From: Albula goreensis
Lineage: Eukaryota; Chordata; Actinopteri; Albuliformes; Albulidae
NCBI GenBank assembly: GCA_022829145.1
Contig: CM040764.1
Span: 18,816,237 to 18,880,236 of the forward strand
Reading direction: 5' to 3'
Length of the DNA stretch: 64,000 bases
The notes below the pieces were generated by a model. That model was not told the DNA's origin, ran no database searches, and saw only the letters and a program-made list of their open reading frames with translations. Position numbers and translations under genes: made by a program. The number at the start of each line of letters is the position of its first letter. Positions within the stretch are counted from its first letter, which is position 1. Positions 23,710-35,859 of this stretch are shown in pieces.

Positions 23710-25903
23710 ACATGGGCCTAATTGATAGGCTGATGAATTGCTTGATTAATCTTGTGATTGACAGACAAAATCTCCCCCCGTGGGAAATTGAGGCTTATGA
23801 AAACAAACGGGGAAAGAGCTAAACCTGCATTCTGGGCGAAAATAAATAAATAATGGGAGCACACAAATACACAATATCGGTTACCTAAAGTGATTCTGGG
23901 ACTGGATGGAATGAAAACCTGTATACGCTGGGGATCACATGATCGAGTTTCGAAAACCCTGCAGTGCCACATGCCCAATCTTGGATAGATATTTATTGAA
24001 TATTCTTTGTGAGAAGTAACTGTTACTCCAAAATAATGAAATACCACTTGTAAACAAGAAAGTACGCCTTTTTCATGACTATTCCAGTGCAGATTTTTAA
24101 AATATTTATCAAGTGGTTACACATTGCAGAACTGCAAACTGATTTTTTTGCTTAATTGCTATCCAAAATTCAAAGGTTTGAACTTGTCCTTGTTAACTTT
24201 TCTGTTCCTCATTTGAGATTCTCCTCAGCCATCATGTTATAAAAGTGCCCATTAATTGGTTGGAAACCAAAGCTGATATGTTTTGCAAATAATTAATATT
24301 TCATTGGATTCAAATAATATCAATTTTCTGAGATTTGTTAAGGGGGCCAACATGTAGCACACACAAACACACACAGACCTTTTGTTTTTGAGTCCTGTGC
24401 TCTTTCAGTCAAGCGGTGAAATAGGTGAAATAGGTGGTCTGCCTGATCGTAGAAGAGGGGTAGTGAGTTTGCTTAGGTCCTTTGCTTAGAGAGGAAGGAG
24501 TATGGATTATGAGCAAGAGAATCACCTCACTGTGTTAAAAAATAAAAACATTAAAAGTGCCCTGAATATCTGTGCAATGTATACATTTTTTATGTGATTT
24601 GCATTTGTCATCCATCTTTTAAAAAGCCTAAATGAACTATACCAACAATGGAGAGTAAAGAACACAACCCTTGGCCTGTGGAGGTGGCCTGGAGAATGGG
24701 CTGGCATGAACACAAGCGTGGCATCCAGCAGCTGGGGTGAGACCACCCTCCTTGAGTGGATTTTGGAGGTTTGTGTGACCCTGTGTTTGTTTTTGTGCAC
24801 ACTCCCTGTACTCCCTGTGCCCTGGCTGTTAGTAGACCCCAGCCCTTTGTGGGTACCATTAGCTCACTCTCCTGGGTCTCAACAGCGTTTGAGACACGTT
24901 GAGATAATATTTGTTTTGCGGGAATCGCATTTGGATGTCAAAGCAAATATTTACTTTCGTTGAGAATATTTATTTATTGAATACTTCGTCTGTTTGGAAG
25001 ACTTGGTATTCATGAATAAGATTTCAAATACAATTATTTTTGGCGTAGGTGTGATACGCCCTGCCTGAAGGCTCCCTGCGCTCTGCTTCTTTTGTGGGGG
25101 GCCTGGCTGATCCCAACCAAAGGAGCAAGCAGTGCTGCCCCATACTGTGTTTGATTATGAGATGCAGACAGGAAGCTGCTTTTGTTTTGCGACTCAAAAA
25201 AACCATGTCTGAAAAACTCTGCAGATACCTGTAAAATTTGAAAACGCTGCTTTGGATCTCTAAATTTGTTTGTAAAAGTGACATGTTTCCCAACAAAGCG
25301 TGCTCTGCTTTCAAAGATATTTTTTTTATGGGTATTGCTGAAAATAACTGTTTCTTTTAAAATGGTTAGCAGTCTGCTGGAATGAATTTCACGTAAATTT
25401 TTAAGTATTTTAAATAATCCCTTTGACTGAGGCAGGTGACTTTACTGCTTGGAGAGGAACGGGCTGGAGGACAAGCCATATAGTGCAGTCTCTGAGATAA
25501 GAGGGGTGGAGAACATTCGCTCTGCTCTCTTCCTCCTCCTCTGTTCAGCATACCCATTTTTTTTGTCTTCCTGCTTAATATGATATATAATGATGTTATT
25601 TATAATTTCGACGTGTTTCAGGGAAAGCTTTGTGAGCGAGTTCGATGGTGTTTCTAAGTGTTGCAATACCGGAATACCTGAATAATTCAGTGGGCTCATT
25701 GCTGGTTGCTTGGGAAAGAGAGAGAGAGAGCAGAGCAACGTCAGGCACTTTTAATGCATGTGTGTGACAGCATGGGCATTTATTAAAGTCCATAATTCAT
25801 GCATCAGAACTCATAAGAAAAATATGGAGATGCCTTCACCATTTCAGCTGTTTAAAACATACACACACACAACCATATTTGCATATGTGCAGGTGCCGAT
25901 ACC

Positions 25904-25910
<7 letters not shown>
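23710..25910. other. intron, no discrete feature recognised
   Basis: Unique AT-rich sequence. A short direct repeat (GGTGAAATA twice near 24415) is the only structure noted. Confidence 0.5.

Positions 25911-25911
<1 letters not shown>

Positions 25912-25964
<53 letters not shown>
25912..25964. repeat. (CA)n microsatellite
   Basis: About 26 CA units. Confidence 0.95.
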
Positions 25965-25967
<3 letters not shown>

Positions 25968-26019
25968 CAGTCATACATTCATGCACATACACAATTCCCA
26001 TACGCAGTGTTGTGGTAGC

Positions 26020-26240
26020 TATATATGTGGTCTGGTCCTCATACTGTGTGTAGGCTGCAGCAGGTTGCAAGTTAGACTGTGCTCAGGTTGGGGACAGGTG
26101 GTATTTAAATGGAGGTTAGATCATGTTGTGTTGTCGTTGCAATAGATGTGGTCAGGTCTTTAGACTGTGGATAGGCTGTAGCCTGTTGCAGGTTGTGTGC
26201 TTGGATGGAGGTTAGATCACGGCATGTTGTGGTTGGCTGT
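26020..26240. repeat. degenerate tandem repeat, two units of about 110 bp
   Basis: TGTGGTCTGGTCCTCATACT and GGCTGCAGCAGGTTGCAAGTT at about 26025 recur as TGTGGTCAGGTCTTTAGACT and GGCTGTAGCCTGTTGCAGGTT at about 26149. TGGAGGTTAGATCATG at 26110 recurs as TGGAGGTTAGATCACG at about 26205. The repeats differ in spacing. Confidence 0.6.
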
Positions 26241-26389
26241 GTTTGGGCTCTGCTGGTGCTATGCTGCTGGAGGCTGTAGCACTTCCATCATGCTGTTGAG
26301 TTTGACTGAAGAAATGGTCTCGCTGTGTGAAAGCATGATAAATAAGATATGACCAGGGTGAGTCACTCAGTGTAAGGGTGCCAGCTGAG

Positions 26390-26560
26390 CACTAAATAAT
26401 ATCAGCAGTAAATATTAACACCATAACCAAACACACACCAGCTATGTGCCTTGAGTAAATAATAATACCACAGCCACGACTGAATAACATCATAATTAAG
26501 AACAAACCAGTTATTTGCCTTAGAGAGTAAATAACACTTAAGCCAAGAACCTACCAGCTG
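26390..26560. repeat. degenerate repeat around AGTAAATAATA words
   Basis: GCTATGTGCCTTGAGTAAATAATA and GTTATTTGCCTTAGAGAGTAAATAAC are two related units about 75 bases apart, each inside AT-rich DNA. Low-grade similarity. Confidence 0.4.
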
Positions 26561-26569
26561 GTAGAATGA

Positions 26570-27985
26570 AATCTATCTAATTGGTGCCCTGGAATTTCTT
26601 AGGGTTGAATCCGCTTACTGGGGAGGTTATTGTTTCATGCACCTGCCCTTCTCCCAGACTTTTACTTCCATATTTCCTTTAAGCAGAAATGGCAGTGCTG
26701 TATGATAATGCCTCTGAGCTTTGCTAATTATGGAAATTTCATAAGATTTCTTCACATCTGGTATTATATTGGTTTGCATTGTCTGCAGTGTCCCTAGTTA
26801 GGGTCACACTGCTGTGCCTTTGTGTCAAAATTGTCCTTTCTAATTGAGGCATTCTTTCCCTGCCTTCCTGACAGGAAATGGAAAAAGTCAGATCTGTCAG
26901 GCCTGTCTGTACAATATGAAGTTTGTTGTCATATGATTCCCCTCTGAGATGACCACAGAATGCCATTGTTTGGGTCATATGCCCTTCACTCTCTGCGATG
27001 GGAGAGCCAGTGAGGGGTTTGAAAGTAGAGGATTTTTCAGCTGCACATGTCAATCAAAATACATTCGCAGATGAAGGTCTTTCCAATGGGCATTTTGATT
27101 TTGAAATTACATTTAGGAAAATAGGTTCAGACTCCAGTGTACATTTTTTTTGGCTGGGCCACAGTGGGACAGTGGTCACATTTAAATAATTTGTTAGCTT
27201 GTTTACTGTTTAGTTAGTTATGTAAACCCACTGGCCATCAGGGCAAAACATGTATTCATAATATCTAGATAGCCATGTCCCAAAAAGGTGTGGTTATTGT
27301 TGTTATACATTTATTAGAGAAGAAGCAGCAAAGAATTTTCTGGCTCTGAGTAGCTGATTCCAATTGGAGTCATACCACAAGATGCTGATTGGTCAGACAT
27401 AGTAACAGATCGTTGGTTTATTTGTGAGGAACTTCCCTAAAGCTTGGAAGTGTGATACCACATCAGAAACTGTCATCTGTCAGGTCAGCGTTTGCTATAG
27501 CAAGATATTGATGCAGGCTTTGTGAATTTTTGGTGCCTGAGATTTTGGGCCAGAGATTGCCTTTAGATCCCAGGGATTTTTCAGGATGGTTTGGGACGGT
27601 GGCTGAAGTGCTTTTAAGATGGATGCGTGAGGGGACAGGGATAAGGGACAGAGATCTTTAAAGCCTGTGTAAAACGGTGGGATTAGAGGGCCTGACTCAG
27701 GTGTGACAGTAATGGGATTAGAGAATCCTTTGCCCTGTTCTACACCTTGCTGATCTGGATTAAGAGTAAAAAGAGCAGTGATAACGCCGAGCCGTCTGAT
27801 GTTGTGGGTCAGGTTGGCTCCCTGGTGTCAGCGCAAAGATGATCCCGGCACAGAGAAAAACAGTCACACACTTACTCATCACACATCATAAAACACACTA
27901 AACCATAACTGAGTGGTACGAAATGGACAGTGATAGGACCGTATTAATGTACAGTCGCAAGAACAGAAGAGTGGCAGTGTACACT
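26570..27985. other. intron, no discrete feature recognised
   Basis: Unique AT-rich sequence, no credible exon. Confidence 0.5.
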
Positions 27986-27989
27986 TTGA

Positions 27990-28225
27990 CAGTGAGTAGC
28001 GAGTATTATTGTCTCAAATTTGTACTAGTATATAGTGTGTGTGGTAGCTTACATGTTGGCATGTAGCTGTGTGGATGTTGCAAACTTGTGGTAGTCTGCA
28101 CATTAGTAGTGAGTGGTAGCATGCACACTGATAGCATGTATCAGTGTGCTTATTAGGAGTGTGTAGTGTGTATTGTAATGTCCACTTTAGGAGCATGTAG
28201 TAGCTTGCACGTTTGCACATTTGCA
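27990..28225. repeat. degenerate minisatellite
   Basis: Six or so related units of about 30-40 bp with the core GTAGCTTGCACATTAGTAG (variants GTAGCTTACATGTTGGCATG, GTAGTCTGCACATTAGTAGT, GTAGCATGCACACTGATAGC, GTAGCTTGCACGTTTGC). Confidence 0.6.
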
Positions 28226-28433
28226 CCGTTAGAAAGAATGCGTTGCATATAGATAACCTGATTTCAGGTTTGTTTAGATTTTTTTAAGCTGTAAGGAAAT
28301 TGAGAGGGAAAGTGGGGACGGGTCATCTCTGCAGCGCTGCCTGAGATTCAGGCCTGAATAAAGCAGAGGTAAAGCTGGAACCACCTGCCTCCCCTCAGCG
28401 GCTGAGCTGAGGTCTGTGCTCTCCCAGGAGAAT

Positions 28434-28451
28434 CACACACACACACACACA

Positions 28452-28482
<31 letters not shown>
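28434..28482. repeat. (CA)n microsatellite
   Basis: CA units with one CT interruption. It faces a GT-rich tract 56 bases downstream. Confidence 0.9.
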
Positions 28483-28485
<3 letters not shown>

Positions 28486-28537
28486 TCAATGAGTTTATAA
28501 GGTGCAGTGGTGCTGCTGTGTTTTAGCTCCTGGTTGG

Positions 28538-28664
28538 GGTGTGTGTGTGTGTACGTGTGTGTGTGAGAGAGAGTGTGTTTTTGTGTGTCTATGTGTTTCT
28601 CCATGTGTGTGTGCTTTTATGTTTGTGCATGTGTTTGCCTGCGTGTGTGTGTGTGTATGTGTGG
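28538..28664. repeat. imperfect (GT)n tract
   Basis: GT dinucleotides broken by TACG, AGAGAG and TTTAT segments; inverted partner of 28434-28482. Confidence 0.85.
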
Positions 28665-28679
28665 GGGAAAAAGCCCCTG

Positions 28680-29080
28680 ATTGGCCCGCCCACAGGGTTC
28701 CGCTTCTATTTTGGGGGTCTATCCTCTAAAAGACCCCTCCTACCCTGCAAGGCTTTGTGGCTCTTCAAAGAGCTCTCCCCCGCTCTACAGTGGGAGGAGG
28801 CTGGACTCGGGTTCGATCTTCAGAAAAAGTCCTAACAGGAACAGGGTGCCTTGGGGAGTTTGGTTTCTTCCTAGAGGAAGCCGCGGTCGTTCCCTCGATA
28901 GCTGGGAAGAAGGCGGGGGAAGTGGGGGTTGTGTCTGTCCCTCCCAAAGCCTGCCACCGTGGCAGCCTGCCCCTGGGACCTGAGGCCTGAGATGCAAGAG
29001 CTCCACTGCCGCGCTGAGCTTAAAGCACCAAACAGCCTCAGTCAGCACCAGTCCTTTCCATGTGCTCCCTCCATACACGT
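28680..29080. other. GC-rich intronic stretch, no exon
   Basis: GC-rich with open frames on both strands (longest about 125 codons). None has recognisable domains, and frames of this length are expected by chance at this composition. Confidence 0.4.
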
Positions 29081-29084
29081 GACA

Positions 29085-29205
29085 CTGCCCGTGTTCCCCC
29101 TCGCACGTCTGTCTGTCCATGTTCCCCCTCGCACGTCTGTCTGTCCATGTTCCCCCTCGCACGTCTGTCTGTCTGTGTTCCCCTTCGCATGTCTCTCGTA
29201 CGTCT
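29085..29205. repeat. minisatellite, 28-bp unit
   Basis: CATGTTCCCCCTCGCACGTC followed by TGTCTGTC is repeated about four times, the last unit with changes (TTCGCATGTCTCTC). Confidence 0.85.
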
Positions 29206-29274
29206 TCTGCCTTTCAAAACTGCCTGGTGTAGCTGGTAATACAGTTAAGTTTATTTCCAGTTTCCAGTCAGAGA

Positions 29275-29304
29275 TTGATTATTTATTTATTTATTTATTT
29301 ATTT
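29275..29304. repeat. (ATTT)n microsatellite
   Basis: About seven TTTA units. Confidence 0.9.
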
Positions 29305-29639
29305 CTACACCACAGCCAGTTTTATCCAGTGTGGTGAAAAAGGGGGACAGGGTGAGTCGCACTATTTCACTCACAGCCGTACCCTGCAAACCCAAGGTGC
29401 CAGTCTTGCCATTTTTTAGAGCTTGTGTGATGGGCTCATGCTGTCATGTTTGGGGCCTGTCGGGGGGGGCAGGCAGCTAAAGCACCAGTTCTCCATGCAG
29501 TGAGGCACCATGTGACCCAGATTGATTCGTGGTCGTGTCGGCGCTGACTTTCGCCGGTTGGCGTGCTGGGAGATACATTGCATTGCTCAGGCAGGGAGGT
29601 GTTCTCCCTGCCCCCCCCACGGATATGGAGCCAGGCTTA

Positions 29640-29830
29640 TTACTCAGAGGATGTATATTCTGTTCCCAGTTCAGTTATTGCCGTTTTACCCTTGTGCAAG
29701 GTACTTTACCTGAATTGCTTTAGTAAAATATCCAGCATTATAAATGGATAAGGTGCAAAAAAAAAAAAAAATAAATAAAAGTAAACCGTGTAAGTGGTTC
29801 TGGATGAAAGTGTCTGGAAAAATATGTAAA
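29640..29830 (+). mobile_element. tRNA-derived SINE fragment
   Basis: GCAAGGTACTTTACCTGAAT, TGCTTTAGTAAAATATCCAG and ATTATAAATGGATAAGG match the body of the copies at 32.0 and 60.4 kb. GTGGTTCTGGATGAAAGTGT matches the CTCTGGATAAGAGTGT tail. A 15-base A tract and AATAAATAAAA sit between body and tail. Confidence 0.65.
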
Positions 29831-29834
29831 ACGA

Positions 29835-31140
29835 GTGATGTAAATGCAGTGACTCTTGTGGGGGTTTCGAGACGGGCTGCGTGACAAATGCGCAGACCTG
29901 CAGCGGAATGGCTGCGCAGCTCAGCCAGAGGATGTCAGAGTGGAGAGACGGAATGGTGGGCTTGGCTGCATGGGCTGCGCGGACGCATTCGCCAGCCTCG
30001 TTAAGTGCCAGAGGATATTGCAGTGATGTAACAGGCGGGTGCGCGGGCGCAATTGGGCAATTTGTTATTTCATTTTAGGGACGAAAGAAAAAAATGAAGA
30101 TGAAAAGATTGCTTTGAAAAAGCAATTACTGAGAAAATCTTTCGTGAAGTGCGGAATCTTTTTTCTTTTTTTTTTTTTTTTTTTGTAAATGGGAACAACC
30201 TTCGATTTTTGTATACCTTAACCCCTCAGATTGTGTATGTGTGTAATTTAACAGATAAATGATCAACGTTTCTTCACCTCCATCGATTCTGGCCCTGTGA
30301 AAGCCTCTGCATGTTGTTGATGAATCAGCCTTCGTTCGCGGCCTCTCTCTGTCCCCGTTCCTTTAAGCACACTCAGATACTCTGCGCTTGTGCTGTGTGT
30401 GAGTGTGTGCGCTCTTATTTGTGCTCTTATGGATTAATGGAAAAGTTCCATTGTTAGATATTCAGGTGTAAAAGGCAGCTAATTAGGCAGTCTGGACTGG
30501 GGGGAACTCAGACACCTCAGCAAAAGCAGAGCGTGACATCACTCACAAAGAAGGACTCCAGAGAGAGAGAGAGAGAGAGAGAGAGGGAGTGAGAAAATGA
30601 TGGAGAGCATCACATCAGTGCATCACAGCATTTTGACCCTTTTGAATTAGTTTGTTATGTAGTCACGTGATCCCCTGCGGGAACAAAAGAAACCAAAATG
30701 AAAAGAAACAGGCCGCTGGGCCCTTGTCATTTACCTGTAATGTAGAAGGTATCCAGCACTGCGTCACACCTAAACTCAAAACACCCAAAGGGCCGGGGAC
30801 TCTACTGCATGACGCCTCACAGTGACAGGTCTCTGGGTGAAGTAATGATGTCCACAATTTTACCCCCTAGTTCAGTACATTTTGTTTTCATGAGTAAATG
30901 CAGGCCCTGACACTGAGGTAAGAGTTTAAAGGTTTTTATTTATTTATGTATCTATAGTTTATCCATTCATTGCCAACCTCACTTTTTCACACTGTGATAA
31001 TTAGCATGATAAAGATGTGGGTTACTGAAGACCCTCCAGGACAGCCAGTATGCATGCACTTATGGATACTCATTACAGAACACTTATTATTTAAAAATGA
31101 TTAATTGCTATATAACTTATTTCCACATATAGTCTCTAAT
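29835..31140. other. intron, unique sequence
   Basis: Includes a T tract at about 30160-30184 and a short GA repeat at about 30560-30585. Mixed CpG/AT sequence at 29870-30070 could be regulatory, without specific support. Confidence 0.45.
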
Positions 31141-31149
31141 TCTGTTGAA

Positions 31150-31460
31150 CGAAGTCAGCCTGAAGAGGTTTATTTAGTTCACTTTTTAATCCTTTTTTTA
31201 ATTGAAAAAAAAGTCAGTCACATCGAACTTTAGTCTCATTGTGATTAGCCAAACTACTGTAGAATAAGTGTCCTAAATCTTTTCTCGAAACTTTTGCATT
31301 TAAAAACTTGAATCAATTAACTAGCCATTCTTCACACTTTTCAACAGCTTCCATTTATTTTTTTTATGGTGTGGTGCCCAGAACTGCACACAATACTCAA
31401 AATGTAATCTGTTCAAATTAATTTATCAGCGTATCCTTATTGAATTTATAATCTGCACTT
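31150..31460 (-). mobile_element. CR1-like LINE fragment
   Basis: On the minus strand, TTTTGAGTATTGTGTGCAGT followed by TCTGGGCACCAC matches the CR1 region 'CTGGAGTACTGTGTCCAGTTCTGGGC'. AACCTCTTCAGGCTGAC lies further on, as the FSL block does in CR1. Strongly decayed, about 300 bp. Confidence 0.6.
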
Positions 31461-31478
31461 TCATGATATATTCCAAGA

Positions 31479-31519
<41 letters not shown>

Positions 31520-31522
31520 TAT
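31479..31522. repeat. (AT)n microsatellite
   Basis: AT run with one G interruption; self-complementary. Confidence 0.95.
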
Positions 31523-32034
31523 TGTTCACACAGTTGCTATGTGGTTAAGTGAGTAGTTTTTATTTTAATTGACACAATAATGTGGCCTTAATAGCTGCAT
31601 AATTACTATATAATTACTTTATATTTTAAAACAGCAAACCCTCAGGACTTCATTTGAAGTATTGCTCTCAGCTGAAGTCACAACATCAGGCTCATGCAAT
31701 TCAGACTTATTTCCTGATTGTACTTGAATAAACACTCTTGAAGTGGAAGCAGGAAGTAGTTAGGAATTGAGTGATTTGATATTTTGCTGAAAATATCAGA
31801 ATGATTCAAGTGGGCCAGTAAGTCAACACAGTTTCAGCTCTTGAGTGCTAACTAATTTATTCTCCTGTTTCCTTTGAATGACACTGTAAGATTCAGACAA
31901 GCTCAATATTCTAATGAATACATTTATGAGATGAGAATACAGATTTTACAGATGTTAGTGTTTTGTGAAAACATGTACATACATTGTACTCGCTACTGTA
32001 GTTACAAAGGCATTAAGGCCAGTTAACGTTAGGT

Positions 32035-32226
32035 ATAATAAATTTACTTATTTGTCCAGAGTGACTTGCACAGTTTAGATTATTTGGATACTCAATGCAT
32101 TTATTCAGCCGAGTATTTATAGAAGCAATTCAGGTTAAGTACCTTGCTCAAGGGTACAGTGCCCCCCTCTGGGAATTGAACCTGCAGCCTCTGAATTACA
32201 AGCCCAGTCACTTAACCACTGCACTG
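32035..32226 (-). mobile_element. tRNA-derived SINE
   Basis: On the minus strand: CAGTGGTTAAGTGACTGGGC (tRNA head, A box region), GGCTGCAGGTTCAATTCCC (B box), CTTGAGCAAGGTACTTAACC, TGAATTGCTTCTATAAATAC and the tail GTCACTCTGGACAAATAAGT. The order is that of the fish tRNA-SINE type and it is the most complete copy here. Confidence 0.8.
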
Positions 32227-32229
32227 TTA

Positions 32230-33575
32230 GATATTGCTCTGCTGATTGACTGAAATCATCACTGTAAAACCTAACAAGGTCACCATAACATATTTATAAA
32301 ATAATCTTGTTTAGTTGGACATCTATGTTTCTGTGTACTGGGGAATGCGGTAGAAGCTGTATTGGCTGAATAGATTCTCTTTGGCCTTTGAAAATAAACT
32401 ACTCGTGGCTGGTTAATGGCTCTGCCTTGGAACTGCATCACTCCACCCTGTCACGGTTTATTTCCTCACATCTGCACTGCCCGTTTTACCCAGCCTTTAA
32501 TTATCATTGTCCACTGTGTATTTAGTATAATGGATTGCAATTACATTACAAACATAAATAGTGAGGTGAACACAGTAATGAGCCGGTCAGTGTGGAGCAC
32601 ATGTAGGACCCCCGCTGGCATGGAAGCTGTGCTCTATTTCAGGGCCTGGTCATACCTGAGGAAATGATGAGCCATTGGGGGTTGAGGTGTTTGTTCTGTC
32701 CCAGCACTACAATGTAATATCATTCAACTAGTGATATTAATTATGAATCCAATATGAATCAATTAATTATGGACTTTGATCATAATGAATGCTGGGCTTG
32801 AACAAAAGCCCACCCCCACACCTATATGCGCACCTTTATGGATACGATTGGGGACCTCCGCTCTGATGCTAGGACCGCATTTCCCAGCATGCACAGTGTG
32901 TAGAGAGTGCCCAGCTGCTGCATCGATGGGCTCTGAGAGTGGTTCTGTCCTGCCCATGCTGATACCCAGGGGGGGTCAAGTGCTCGTCAGGATGGAACTG
33001 TGGCAGATTGAATATCGATCGCCATGCGGATCCGCCGCAGAAGATGGTGCTTCCCGTGGCCATGTTCTCGCCTGTCCCCCTCTCACCTGCAGGGCGGCGG
33101 AAGAGGAGAGGCGGGTCACATGATCTACATGGTTTGGGGGACAGCTGGGGTGTCACTGTCACGCTCAGTAAATCGCTCCATTGCAACCTCGTCACCATGG
33201 GTGCTGCACTCAATTACCGCAGGATTGATTGGGCCGGCCCAATGTGCGGTTTCCCATTGATCCTATTGTGCTTCATTATCGTTAAATTACATGATCAGCT
33301 CCTCTCCCCCTTCATTATTTTGAATGGATCACTCCAGTTTTAAACAGTAGGTTTGCTGCTGAAAATAGGAACTGGAAAATGTTATTTAGAGGCATGCACA
33401 CTTCCTTTAGATGAATATGTGACTAATTAAGCATATTCTAGCATTTGGCGCAGAGAAATACTCTTGTTTATTGTGGTCAGGTTTGGGGAATTGGCAGGGA
33501 GATTATTTAATTTACATTGAGCAGTATTGTGCCTGTATTCAGCTGCATAGTGAAGGTAAACCTGCAGGGAGCAGT
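32230..33575. other. intron, no discrete feature recognised
   Basis: Unique sequence. Frames around 32.8-33.3 kb are open on several strands but carry no recognised domain. Confidence 0.45.
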
Positions 33576-33581
33576 TGGTCT

Positions 33582-33890
33582 GTGTGGTTGTACATTAGGT
33601 CTGCAAGTTAAGCCACAGTGTAGTTTAGACCTGCAGTGAGCCTCAGTGTGGTTGTACATTAGGTCTGCAAGTTAAGCCAAAGTGTAGTTTAGACCTGCAG
33701 TGAGCCTCAGTGTGGTTGTAGTTTAGACCTGCAGTGAGCCTCAGTGTGGTTGTAGTTTAGACCTGCAGTGAGCCTCAGTGTGGTTGTAGTTTAGACCTGC
33801 AGTGAGCCTCAGTGTGGTTGTAGTTTAGACCTGCAGTGAGCCTCAGTGTGGTTGTAGTTTAGACCTGCAGTGAGCAGTCGGCCTCAGTGT
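33582..33890. repeat. minisatellite, 34-bp unit
   Basis: GTTGTAGTTTAGACCTGCAG followed by TGAGCCTCAGTGTG is repeated about five times almost without change. Two upstream 64-bp composite units pair it with a variant (GTTGTACATTAGGTCTGCAAG...AAGCCA). The end unit has lost register (GAGCAGTCGGCCTCAG). Confidence 0.95.
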
Positions 33891-34009
33891 TTAAGCTCTT
33901 GCTGCAGGTCTTTGTTGGCTGCTTTCCCCTTCCTGGGCTATCAGACCACTTCAGCTAGTTCAGAGTGCAGCTGCCACACTGGTCCTCACCCTCACTCCCA
34001 GCCACCACC

Positions 34010-34160
34010 CCCTCCCCCCCTCCAAAATGCACCCCTCTCTCTCCCCGTCTCCCTTCACTGGGTTCTGATTGCTGTGTGGAATTGGAGACCCTGGTGCCAG
34101 CCACGTCCTGGGAGCACAGGCTGCCTGACACCCCCCCCCCCCCCCCCACACACACACACG
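34010..34160. repeat. C-rich low-complexity tract
   Basis: Poly(C) with CA repeats at about 34130-34160 and C/T-rich sequence upstream. Possible i-motif or quadruplex on the opposite strand. Confidence 0.7.
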
Positions 34161-34199
34161 AAATAACCCCTCTCCTTGCTCCCTCTGTGCCTTATTTTC

Positions 34200-35440
34200 T
34201 GTTTCAGAGAAATACACATTTATTGATTGTTTTGTTTGTTTGTCCCAAACCAGATCATACCCGTGACAGTGGTGGTATTAATATTAAAATACTCCTGAAA
34301 CGGTTTTCTGTTTCTTTTAAACTGGGTCCCCTTGTCACTGTAAAATATTGTGAAATTTCAGTTACACGATGGCTGATGCAGAAATGATTATGCTTGTTTT
34401 ATTCTGGATGTGTAAATCCCAGACAGGAGTGTCTCAGGATGAAGTGGATGTGTCTGGCCTGTTTTGAGTATTCATTAATTCACTTGTGCTTGAAAGGCCA
34501 TTAAGTTGTGACCCCAATATCCTTTCCCTTAGCAAGGTAGTGAGCCAATGTTAAAATGGCTAATTATGACTCACAGTGAGGCAGCGCTGGCAAAGAGGTG
34601 CAAATGTAGGAAATGATGATTTTGGGAGTTCGGTCTTAAAATGTAAATGACCAAATATGAGAATTTTTATGAGGTAAAATATGAGAATTTGGTTTTTTCA
34701 AGAGGGGGAATGAAAACTCTTTAATACTTATGATACATTCATATTAATATTGGATTGGTACTTTCAATCTTCTGACATCGTGCAAGTTCAAAAAATGCGC
34801 AGGAGTGGCTTCATAATATTTTAATGACAATAATAACCGCAAACTTTATTCATAAATCCTTTATGACTAATCCATTTCTTCGCTGGTCCCATCAGGGATA
34901 CTTCTAGTGGTGTGGAAAACACCATTGAAAAATTGAATGTGAATTTTATTGTTTTTTTTTTTTTTTTAATGGGGCATAAAACCATTTACTGTTTTTTTTT
35001 TTTTTTTTTTTCAGGCCCTGTGAATGTGGGGGGCTTCCTGTCCTTTGAAAAGTGTAAAAGAGACACTCTCAGTGTGAGAGCATGTACATTCTGTACATAC
35101 ACCTACACTTTACACACATTATAAACACGCACCTTCACTTTCAACTCTGTGGGGTGCCGCGTAGAGCCGGGGATCAGAGCATCCTGGAGCCCCAATATCT
35201 GCAGGGCAGTTCCAGATGAGGCCGTCTGATCTGTCGACGCTCGCGCTGTTCCTCTGAGATAGCCCATGCAAGTGGACGTATCTTTGTTCTGCCATCACCC
35301 TTAAGGCAGAAAGGTCTGATATCCAGTGGTGTGTTGGACTTTGTATTTCTGGATTGAGGATGTAGTTGGAATATATCTGGAGGGCACTTGCTCAGAACAG
35401 CTTACTGCAGATCCTACCTGTGAAAAATCGTAGTGCTACC
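34200..35440. other. intron, no discrete feature recognised
   Basis: AT-rich sequence with T tracts at 34952-34967 and 34993-35011. No exon seen. Confidence 0.45.
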
Positions 35441-35459
35441 TTTGCCCACTGACAGGCCC

Positions 35460-35740
35460 CTTTTTCCGTAAATAAATCTACCTAATACTGAATTTGTCCC
35501 CCTTTGTGCCCCCAGAGCAGCCTTATATTCATTGGGGCTTGGACCAAGCACAGGGGTTCTGGCCTGAATCTGCTCCAGGCTTCCCATGGATGTTGGGGAT
35601 TGTGCTGGTGGTGGATCTCTGCTCTGAAGGGCTTGGGCCATCTCACCCCATGGCCGCTTGTTTGGATTGAGATGTGGTGTCTGGGCAGGCCCCCGCAGTG
35701 AGCTCAGTTCTCTGTCATGTGACCTGAGCCGTTCCTGCAC
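35460..35740 (-). pseudogene. Tc1/mariner transposase relic, C-terminal part
   Basis: Tc1/mariner transposases cut and paste their element at TA sites. The minus-strand translation reads VQERLRSHDRELSSLRGP, then AQTPHLNPNKRPWGEMAQAL and SRDPPP. This follows the family's 'VQEW...HD.E...L.WPxxSPDLNPIEHLWGEM' C-terminal catalytic block, and the end TNSVLGRFIY matches the usual GGPTQY-type terminus. The DLNPIE motif has become HLNPNK, so the Asp before LNP is lost. The N-terminal DNA-binding half and most of the catalytic domain are absent. Inactive. Confidence 0.75.
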
Positions 35741-35859
35741 AATCCCCATTCGCTGATTTTGCGGTCTGTTTTTTGGACCACAGGCTCGCTATTGGCTGGA
35801 TGTGTTTGAGGGCGGTGGATGTGACCGTCACACTGTTGTGCTGCCCAAAAAACCATAAG

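Noticed and set aside
28785..29480. Overlapping frames of 125 and 183 codons on opposite strands
   Set aside because: GC-rich chance frames that include a 28-bp minisatellite and an ATTT repeat.
33582..33890. Regular array considered as a CRISPR
   Set aside because: Units abut with no unique spacers; it is a eukaryotic minisatellite.
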